From: Coriobacteriales bacterium
Lineage (GTDB): Bacteria; Actinomycetota; Coriobacteriia; Coriobacteriales; UBA8131
Assembly: GCA_031256715.1 (NCBI GenBank)
Contig: JAIRQA010000128.1
Coordinates: 1 to 57,978 of the forward strand
Direction of reading: 5' to 3'
Length of the DNA stretch: 57,978 nt
Shown: positions 46,718 through 52,790 of the stretch, in pieces
How positions within the stretch are numbered: position 1 is the stretch's first letter
Layout of the letters: each line of letters starts with the position of its first letter
Made by a program: the position numbers and the translations under genes
Notes under the pieces: generated by a model
Database searches by the model: none
What the model saw: the letters and a program-made list of their open reading frames with translations, nothing else
Told to the model about the DNA's origin: nothing

Positions 46718-46723
46718 TATACT
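46718..46723 (+). promoter_or_regulatory. -10-like box for a possible leaderless MATE mRNA
   Basis: TATACT ends 6 bp before the ATG at 46730 (bases 46724-46729 between). No ribosome site lies before this ATG. No clear -35 is seen, so the box alone supports this. Confidence 0.35.
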
Positions 46724-46729
46724 AGAAAT

Positions 46730-48202
46730 ATGAGTGAATCTAAATCCAATACACAAGTAGATATTCAAGAGAATATTAACGCCAAACAGGTTAACCGTTT
46801 AGGAACAGCAAAAATTTCGCGGCTATTGCTGGAGTTTGCCATACCTTCTATTATTGGCTTAGTGGTTAATGGGCTTTACAACCTTGTAGACTCGATATTT
46901 TTAGGTCATGGTGTAGGCGAAGTTGGGTTGGCAACCGCTACTGTTGCGATGCCAACAATGATTTTTTCGATGGCTATGGGTGTGCTTATAGGTGCTGGTG
47001 GCAATGCTTTGGCAGCACTAAAGCTAGGTGAGGGCAAACATGATGATGCAGAGAAAGTTTTGGGCAATGCCTTTACATTAACTGTTGTTGCGGCGGTAGT
47101 CTGCATGCTTTTGGTAAATGTCTTCATGGACCCGGTGTTACGGATTTCTGGCGCTACAGAGGTTACTTGGGAACACGCTCATACTTTTGTTCGCATCATC
47201 TCTTTTGGCTTTATCTTGCAGTTCTTTGGCATGGGTTTTAATAACTTCATTCGTACTGCGGGCGATCCAAACCGTGCGCTTTACACAATGGTGGCAGGTA
47301 CGGTACTTTGCATCATTTTAAATTATTTATTTGTTATTGTCTTTAAATGGGGAATTGCCGGTTCTGCCTGGGCTACTGTTATTGGTCAAGCACTTAGCGC
47401 CGGCCTTGTGCTTTGGTACTTTGCATTCTCGCGCAAAGCGCCATTTAAGCTTAAGCGCAAACATCTACCTATTGTTCCGCGCTTAGTTGGCTCGATATTT
47501 GCCTTGGGCTCTGCCTCTTTTGTGCTGCAAATTGCAGCGGCAATATTAAATCTGATACTTAACAATCAACTTGTATACTACGGCGGTTTAGATCCTATTG
47601 GCGCCGAAGGCGCACAGGCAGCAATAGGTGTTGTTCAGCGTGTGGCAATGTTTGCATTTTTTCCCATACTTGGCGTAGCCATGGCAGCTGCCCCACTGTT
47701 TGGTTATAACTATGGAGCTCAGAACTTTGTTCGTGTACGTTCTGCTATCTTGCTTTCTATGGCTTGGGTTGCAGCCATTGGCGTATTCTTCTGGATTCTA
47801 ATTCATCTTTTTCCGGAACAAATATGCATTATCTTTGGCATTAAAGACGAACTTTTGCTCTTTACCATAGATGCACTTAAGGTTCAGGTTTTCTTTATGC
47901 CCTTAGTTGGTCTTCAGGTTGTTGCAGCAAACTACTTCCAGTCTTCAGGGCAACCATTAAAGAGCATGTTTTTGTCATTAACGCGGCAATTGCTGTACCT
48001 GATACCACTTTTGTATCTACTGCCTCTTTTAGCGACACATCTTAATGTGCCTGGACTATCGGCAATGGACAGTCCCCTAGAGGGTTTGTATTATGCGTTT
48101 CCCATTGCTGATATTTTATCTATTGTTACAGCAGGAACATTAATGCTTCTAGAATTTCGCAAACTTGGACGCAGAATTTCCTTATCCACACAAATAACAT
48201 GA
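46730..48202 (+). CDS. MATE family efflux transporter
   Basis: An ion-driven multidrug and metabolite exporter of about 490 residues with twelve hydrophobic segments in two MATE halves (LLLEFAIPSIIGLVVNGLYNLVDSIFLGH; IGVVQRVAMFAFFPILGVAMAAAPLFGYNYGAQ). The GxNNFIRTAGDPNRAL region is typical. The open frame reaches back to a TTG at 46652 inside birA, but the conserved part begins after the ATG at 46730, which I take as the start. It lacks a ribosome site. The substrate cannot be predicted. Confidence 0.92.
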   Translation: MSESKSNTQVDIQENINAKQVNRLGTAKISRLLLEFAIPSIIGLVVNGLYNLVDSIFLGHGVGEVGLATATVAMPTMIFSMAMGVLIGAGGNALAALKLGEGKHDDAEKVLGNAFTLTVVAAVVCMLLVNVFMDPVLRISGATEVTWEHAHTFVRIISFGFILQFFGMGFNNFIRTAGDPNRALYTMVAGTVLCIILNYLFVIVFKWGIAGSAWATVIGQALSAGLVLWYFAFSRKAPFKLKRKHLPIVPRLVGSIFALGSASFVLQIAAAILNLILNNQLVYYGGLDPIGAEGAQAAIGVVQRVAMFAFFPILGVAMAAAPLFGYNYGAQNFVRVRSAILLSMAWVAAIGVFFWILIHLFPEQICIIFGIKDELLLFTIDALKVQVFFMPLVGLQVVAANYFQSSGQPLKSMFLSLTRQLLYLIPLLYLLPLLATHLNVPGLSAMDSPLEGLYYAFPIADILSIVTAGTLMLLEFRKLGRRISLSTQIT

Positions 48203-48382
48203 TATTATGCTAGCTATAAAGCTGCACTTGCTTTTCTTGTTGCCAGCAAAAATTAAAAGTCGCAGCGTATTACATCATCTAGAACTAAAAAAACACGACT
48301 GCACTTAAAAAATCCACTATAAGTTGCATCACGTTGCCCCCGCTTAACTAGCACTTAACAGCTTTTGCCATACATTTTTTGT

Positions 48383-48411
48383 TTGCCAAGTTTGTTTTTA
48401 AGTGGTATTCT
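48383..48411 (+). promoter_or_regulatory. Pilin promoter
   Basis: TTGCCA (48383-48388) and TATTCT (48406-48411) are exactly 17 bp apart. Transcription would start near 48418 and give a leader of about 115 nt. The gap before it (48203-48382) holds nothing I can identify. Confidence 0.6.
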
Positions 48412-48432
48412 GATTGCAATATGGGAGCGGGT

Positions 48433-48509
48433 GGTTTGCTAGCACACTATTATTGTCAGATTTTATGTGGTCTAACAATGTCTGAAATTAGGTGTGTGTG
48501 TAAGCAACC
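48433..48509 (+). promoter_or_regulatory. Structured leader RNA of the pilin gene
   Basis: Three nested pairings can be drawn: GGTT-GCT (48433-48440, one bulged T) with AGCAACC (48503-48509); CACAC (48443-48447) with GTGTG (48496-48500); and ATTGTCAGA (48452-48460) with TCTAACAAT (48471-48479, one mismatch). The TCAGA half can pair instead with TCTGA (48481-48485), an alternative fold. The structure ends 15 bp before the ribosome site. It resembles a regulatory leader, but I could not match it to a known riboswitch. Confidence 0.5.
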
Positions 48510-48533
48510 CAATAATCTTAGAAAGGAATCATC

Positions 48534-49118
48534 ATGTGGGAGTTGATTAAGCAAAAAACAGATTTACGGGCGGAATCACAGACAGATTTACAGGCAAATT
48601 TACAAGCAACTTTACGCAAGAAAAACGCAAGAAAAGGCTTCACGCTAATTGAAGTCATCGTAGTTTTGGTAATTTTGGCAATCCTTGCTGCTATTGCCAT
48701 TCCAGCGCTAACAGGATACATCGACAAAGCAGATCAGCGGGCGGTGATTTCGCAGGCAGCAACAGTAAGAACAGCATTGCAGGCGATTGCCTCAGATAGC
48801 TATTCTGCTGGGGGCAGCAGCTTAGATGACACCTACAGTGGCTCAACAAACTTAAATAGTGGGCCTGAGCCTGCAACTCCTGCTGCAGACACTATTTATG
48901 GCTATAATCCGGTTTCTGGAGCTGCGCCTTCTGCTGGTAATCCAAAAACTTCGACTATTGCCGCAGAGGTCACCGCACTTAATGGCAGCACAACCATTGC
49001 TCCGGCAGATTTAACAGGAATAGAATACGATGGACGTACATTAACTAATTTTGAAATTAAGATTAGCGGCAAAACGGTTACTTTTGACAGCGGTAACTAT
49101 ACTGTGAGCACGCCATAA
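48534..49118 (+). CDS. Type IV pilin-like protein
   Basis: The prepilin signature is clear: Gly before FTLIEV, Glu at +5, then a hydrophobic helix (IVVLVILAILAAIAIPALTGYIDKA). A prepilin peptidase should cut after KNARKG. The leader is 35 residues, much longer than the usual 6-25, and is built of TDLQANLQATL-like repeats. The mature part (about 159 residues) is Ser/Thr/Ala-rich with a beta-rich end. No pilus ATPase, platform protein or peptidase is in the window, so it is an orphan gene here. AAAGGA lies 7-8 bp before the ATG. It could serve DNA uptake, adhesion or motility. Confidence 0.88.
   Translation: MWELIKQKTDLRAESQTDLQANLQATLRKKNARKGFTLIEVIVVLVILAILAAIAIPALTGYIDKADQRAVISQAATVRTALQAIASDSYSAGGSSLDDTYSGSTNLNSGPEPATPAADTIYGYNPVSGAAPSAGNPKTSTIAAEVTALNGSTTIAPADLTGIEYDGRTLTNFEIKISGKTVTFDSGNYTVSTP
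48558..48620 (+). repeat. 12/24-bp in-frame repeats in the pilin leader
   Basis: ACAGATTTAC recurs 24 bp apart (48558 and 48582), followed by 12-bp units TTACAGGCAAAT and TTACAAGCAACT. These lengthen the prepilin leader peptide before the cleavage site. Confidence 0.65.
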
Positions 49119-49231
49119 TTAACGCAATTAGGCTTTGATGTTAGCATGACTTTGTTGTTAATTAGGTTTTGCTGCTTACGTGACTTTGTCGTTACCAAGG
49201 CTTTTTCGTTAACAAGGTTTTGTTGTTAACA

Positions 49232-49342
49232 AGGTTTGTTGTTAAGCATGAACGTAGGGGGTATGCAGTCGGTGGGGCGCAAGCAACAGAAAGCGTGCGA
49301 GCAGGTTTGTTGTTAAGCATGAACGTAGGGGGTATGCAGTCG
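49232..49342. repeat. Intergenic 40-bp direct repeat, 71-bp period
   Basis: A 40-bp block at 49232-49271 recurs without a visible mismatch at 49303-49342. It lies between the convergent pilin and unknown genes. Upstream, from 49150, there are degenerate GTTAACAAGG-like repeats. No gene is supported in 49119-49400. Confidence 0.92.
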
Positions 49343-49356
49343 CGTGCCCCCTACGT
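49323..49356. terminator. Strong hairpin between convergent genes
   Basis: ACGTAGGGGG (49323-49332) and CCCCCTACGT (49347-49356) form a perfect 10-bp stem with a 14-nt loop. It uses the second copy of the 71-bp repeat for its left arm. No T-run follows on either strand, so it may stabilise mRNA 3' ends or help termination without being a classical intrinsic terminator. Confidence 0.55.
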
Positions 49357-49400
49357 CAAGGCATTAAGAAGTACAAGTATCAAACAACACCTAAACTTCA

Positions 49401-49979
49401 TTAAGGAATAACTTTAGAAAGTTGTGCTTGCAGATTGCTAACTAGGTCGCTACTGCCCGCTATTGGCACAAAACCAAATTCATCTGAAATTAGAAAACAA
49501 GCATTGGCTTTGCTTAATAATTCTGCACACGAAGCCACAGCCTTTACGGGAATTTTTTGTGTCTGAGCCAAATCGCGTGTAAGAGTGTCCATTGCACAAA
49601 CAAGTTCATCTGTTGCAGCAATAAGTTCATCTTCATAATGCAACCAAACAGTTCCTGCATAATTAGCAAGTTTAATCCCTTGATTTTCTGTGCAGATAAT
49701 ATCTTCTAAACTTAATATTGGGCGTTCAGAAACGTCTTCTAACGAGACCGTTATCTCTTTTTTTGGGTCTATATGCAAACAAAGCACTGCGTCGCGCTTG
49801 CTATTGTCTAAGAGGTTGGCTTGCGCCCATTCAAGTCGCTCGTGTACCCAAGCATGCAATGGAGCAGGTAGGTCTAGAGGCAATAGCGAGCGCAAGTGTC
49901 GTTGACGCAATGGCAGATTTCCCGCAACAACACGCCAACGTAAATCTATAGCATTATTTTGTAAGTCTTCTTTAGGCAC
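49401..49979 (-). CDS. Unknown protein downstream of purH
   Basis: I do not recognise this 192-residue protein. It has no signal peptide or membrane segment. It is moderately acidic and seems alpha/beta, with the segments RWRVVAGNLPLRQRHLRSLLPLD, DAVLCLHIDPKKEITVSLEDV and CFLISDEFGFVPIAGSSDLVSNLQAQL; the last resembles a small Roadblock- or hydrolase-like end only in general character. It starts with GTG 11 bp after the purH stop and is likely on the same transcript. Codon use resembles the neighbours, so it appears to be a resident gene. Confidence 0.7.
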   Translation of the reverse strand: MPKEDLQNNAIDLRWRVVAGNLPLRQRHLRSLLPLDLPAPLHAWVHERLEWAQANLLDNSKRDAVLCLHIDPKKEITVSLEDVSERPILSLEDIICTENQGIKLANYAGTVWLHYEDELIAATDELVCAMDTLTRDLAQTQKIPVKAVASCAELLSKANACFLISDEFGFVPIAGSSDLVSNLQAQLSKVIP

Positions 49980-49990
49980 AAGACACCACT

Positions 49991-51898
49991 TTAATGCCGA
50001 AAGTGACGATGACCGGTAAAGACAAGTGCAATGCCAGCTTCGTTAGCGGCAGCTATGACTTCCTCGTCACGAACAGAACCGCCGGGTTGAATTACGGCAA
50101 CAACGCCACCATCAGTTAACACTTTAAGTGAATCTGCAAATGGCATAAACGCGTCGCTGGCGGCTACAGCACCTTGAGCTAAATCACCAGCTTGTTTTAT
50201 GGCAAGCTCTGCCGAATTAACACGATTTGGCTGACCGGCTCCAATACCTATACTAGCATAATCTTTAGCTATTAAAATAGCATTGCTTTTAACTGACTTG
50301 CAAGCACGCCAGGCAAACAGTAACTCATCAAATTGTTCTGGTGTTGGCTTTACATCTGTAGGAAAAGAAAACTCGGCAGGATTTTCGTTTACAGAGTCGG
50401 CGGTCATAGCAAGTATGCCACCTTCTATACTGCGATATTCTAGCGACGCACCTGCAGGATTTATGCCCCCTGTTACAAGTATACGAGCACTAGGTTTTTG
50501 TTTAAGCAACTCTAACGCGCCATCTTCATACTCTGGCGCAACCATAGCCTCAATAAACTGACCGTTGTTAAAAATTGCTTGTACCAGTTCTGTTGTCACT
50601 GTTCTATTAAAAGCCATAACTCCGCCAAATGCGCTAACCGGGTCGCAATCATGTGCTTTTTGATAAGCAGCTGTTATGGAACTGTCTAAAGCTATTCCAC
50701 ATGGCGTAAGGTGCTTAACAATCACTGCCGCTGGCTTATCATTGGCACTGCAAAACTCTCGAACTGCCGCCCAAGCAGCATCTAGATCTAAATAATTATT
50801 GTAAGAAAGCTCCTTACCCTGAAGTTGCTTTGCGTTGGCAAGCAAATATTCGCTATTCTGCTTACCACAATCTGTGCTTGACCCAACGTAAAATGCTGCC
50901 TGCTGGTGCGGATTTTCTCCATAGCGTAAATTGGCGGACTTTCGTAAAAAGAGACGCTTATCGTTAGCAAAACTGTTAGTAAAACTGTTAGCAAAGCTGT
51001 TAGCAAAGCTGTCGCGTTGTGAATCGTCACCCTTTTGTGCATCATCACCCTTTTGCACATAACCACCATTTTGCGAATCACTACCCTGTGTGGCAAGCCA
51101 ACTATAAATAGCATTGTCATAGGCAGATGTTAGTTTAAATACCTCTAAAGCTAAGCTTTGACGCGTAGCATAACTTAAGCAACCGCCAAGCTCATGCATC
51201 TCTGCTATTATGCTAGCATAACTTTCGGGTGCAGTTACAACCGCAACCGATGCATGGTTTTTGGCAGCAGAGCGCAACATAGACGGTCCGCCGATATCTA
51301 TATTTTCTATGGCAAGTTCATAAGTAACGTCTGCGCGAGCAATTGTGGCTTCGAAGGCGTAAAGATTAACCACTACCATGTCTATCATGCCTATACCATG
51401 CTCGCTAGCTTGTTGCATGTGCTCTTGCAAGTCGCGCCTTGCAAGTAGACCACCATGTACGCGCGGGTGTAAAGTCTTTACTCGCCCATCCATCATCTCG
51501 GGAAAGCCGGTTAGTTCATCGATGGTCTTAACTGGCAATCCCGCATCTATTAATACCTTAGCTGTACCTCCGGTAGAGACAAGCTCCACAGCAAATTGCT
51601 CATGTAAGGCTTTAGCGAAGTTAACTATGCCTGATTTGTTGGTAACAGAGAGCAATGCGCGCTTAATTATCGGCTCTGATTTTAGGTCAGATTTGGTCTT
51701 TGTATCCAAATCCAGCTTAAGACCAGAATCTAGATTTGCGCAAGCGTCAGACTTAAGGTCAGAATCGGTATTTGCGCAAGCGTCAGACTTAAGACCAGAA
51801 TCGGGATTTGCGCAAGCGTCAGAATTAAGACCAGAATCGGGATTTGCGCAAGCGTCAGACCTAAGGTTGTATTCGGTTTTATTAAGAGCATCAGACAT
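49991..51898 (-). CDS. purH: Bifunctional AICAR formyltransferase / IMP cyclohydrolase
   Basis: Performs the last two steps of IMP synthesis, using 10-formyl-THF such as that made by fhs-fchA in this window. The N-terminal MGS-like cyclohydrolase part starts only at about residue 75 (RALLSVTNKSGIVNFAKALHEQF, ELTGFPEMMDGRVKTLHPRVHGGLL). The transformylase part has LRYGENPHQQAAFY, KQLQGKELSYNNYLDLDAAW, VKHLTPCGIA and DAFMPFADSL. At 635 residues it is about 115 longer than usual. The excess is two unrelated repeat arrays: one N-terminal, one just before LRYGENPHQ at the domain junction. AAAGGA lies 12 bp before the ATG, rather far. Confidence 0.96.
   Translation of the reverse strand: MSDALNKTEYNLRSDACANPDSGLNSDACANPDSGLKSDACANTDSDLKSDACANLDSGLKLDLDTKTKSDLKSEPIIKRALLSVTNKSGIVNFAKALHEQFAVELVSTGGTAKVLIDAGLPVKTIDELTGFPEMMDGRVKTLHPRVHGGLLARRDLQEHMQQASEHGIGMIDMVVVNLYAFEATIARADVTYELAIENIDIGGPSMLRSAAKNHASVAVVTAPESYASIIAEMHELGGCLSYATRQSLALEVFKLTSAYDNAIYSWLATQGSDSQNGGYVQKGDDAQKGDDSQRDSFANSFANSFTNSFANDKRLFLRKSANLRYGENPHQQAAFYVGSSTDCGKQNSEYLLANAKQLQGKELSYNNYLDLDAAWAAVREFCSANDKPAAVIVKHLTPCGIALDSSITAAYQKAHDCDPVSAFGGVMAFNRTVTTELVQAIFNNGQFIEAMVAPEYEDGALELLKQKPSARILVTGGINPAGASLEYRSIEGGILAMTADSVNENPAEFSFPTDVKPTPEQFDELLFAWRACKSVKSNAILIAKDYASIGIGAGQPNRVNSAELAIKQAGDLAQGAVAASDAFMPFADSLKVLTDGGVVAVIQPGGSVRDEEVIAAANEAGIALVFTGHRHFRH
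50964..51074 (-). repeat. In-frame 12-bp and 18-bp arrays in the purH domain junction
   Basis: Four 12-bp units (from 50964, 50976, 50988 and 51000) encode SFAN, SFAN, SFTN and SFAN. Next to them three 18-bp units (from 51021, 51039 and 51057) encode GDDSQR/GDDAQK/GGYVQK types. Two unrelated arrays lie side by side. Confidence 0.9.
51716..51859 (-). repeat. In-frame 36-bp tandem array (4 copies) at the purH N-terminus
   Basis: Four 36-bp units start at 51716, 51752, 51788 and 51824. They encode SDACANPDSGLK variants. Copies differ at one to four positions. Flanking sequence on both sides is a more degenerate continuation. Confidence 0.95.
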
Positions 51899-51920
51899 AA
51901 TTTGTAGCTATCCTTTCTTC

Positions 51921-52790
51921 CTAACACAATATGCCAAATAGTAACAGCATTACAACTATTGTCAGAGTGCTAATTAGCTCGCAAACGGTGAGTTGTGTGT
52001 TAGCAAGGCGTGTGCGGTTCTCGCCTTGATAACAACGACTCTCCATAGCAAGAGCTAACGTGTCGGCACGCCTAAATAGACTAACAAAAAGCGGAATTAA
52101 AACAGGCACATAGGCACGAAGTCGACGTATGGGACCGCCCTGATTAAAGCGTTGCCCGCGTGCAGACATGGCAAAGACCAACTTTTCTGCCTGCTCTGAA
52201 ATTAAGGGAATAAAGCGCAACGCAATAGAAAACATCATGGCAACATCTTCAACTGGCACTTTGATGCGAGCAAGCGGACGTAAAAGTTGCGAGATAGAAC
52301 TGGTAAGTGTAACAATAGAGCTTGTTATTGTTAACAGCGTTGTGGCAGAAATCAAAGCAAAGATACGCGTGACAAAGAAGAGTCCCTCTAAAGCTCCAAC
52401 CGGTTTAAAAGCAAAGCTTCCCCAAATAGGAACAAAATCAGGAATACCATCAAGAAAAACGCTCGCAAAAAAATCAGGAATTAAAGGCGGCAGATTAAGT
52501 GGCTCTGCTGTTGTCACAGAAGGGTCATACGTAAGTGTAAACGCATGTGCGCAAAAAGTAAAAGCTAGGATAAATGCCACAGGTAGCAACCCTCTAAAGG
52601 CCATAACGAGTGAAATCCGCGCAATAAAATAGCATGCTAGCAAGATAGCAACACCTATTATCATTGCAAGCGAAGTTTGAATCAAAAAAAGTGCTGCCAC
52701 ATAAGCAGCGAGTAACAGTAATTTCATGCGAGCATCAAGTCGGTGCAGTATGCTATCGCCAGCGATATATTGTCCAAGTGGCATGCGCAT
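51921..52790 (-). CDS. ecfT: ECF transporter transmembrane subunit EcfT
   Basis: The scaffold subunit that links vitamin-binding S proteins to the two ATPases. It has about six hydrophobic helices, an N-terminal YIAGDSILHRLDARMKLLLL, and the two coupling motifs: SARGQRFN and MESRCYQG. The length of 289 is typical. The start ATG shares one base with the stop of the fused ATPase gene. No S component is encoded next to it, so the module is likely shared by S proteins encoded elsewhere. Confidence 0.93.
   Translation of the reverse strand: MRMPLGQYIAGDSILHRLDARMKLLLLAAYVAALFLIQTSLAMIIGVAILLACYFIARISLVMAFRGLLPVAFILAFTFCAHAFTLTYDPSVTTAEPLNLPPLIPDFFASVFLDGIPDFVPIWGSFAFKPVGALEGLFFVTRIFALISATTLLTITSSIVTLTSSISQLLRPLARIKVPVEDVAMMFSIALRFIPLISEQAEKLVFAMSARGQRFNQGGPIRRLRAYVPVLIPLFVSLFRRADTLALAMESRCYQGENRTRLANTQLTVCELISTLTIVVMLLLFGILC

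Noticed and set aside
1261-49280. GGTGGGGC-like G-rich islands in three intergenic regions (near 1271, 6246 and 49271) as a shared element
   Set aside because: Similarity covers only 8-10 bases, without consistent flanks.
9951-51859. A common mobile element seeding the arrays
   Set aside because: Slight similarity (TCTGAYGC with CAAAT) between the prmC and purH units was seen, but it is too short to separate from chance and the other units are unrelated.
51378-51941. A 187-codon open frame opposite the purH N-terminus
   Set aside because: It owes its length to the 36-bp array, which stays open in several frames; purH itself is clear.
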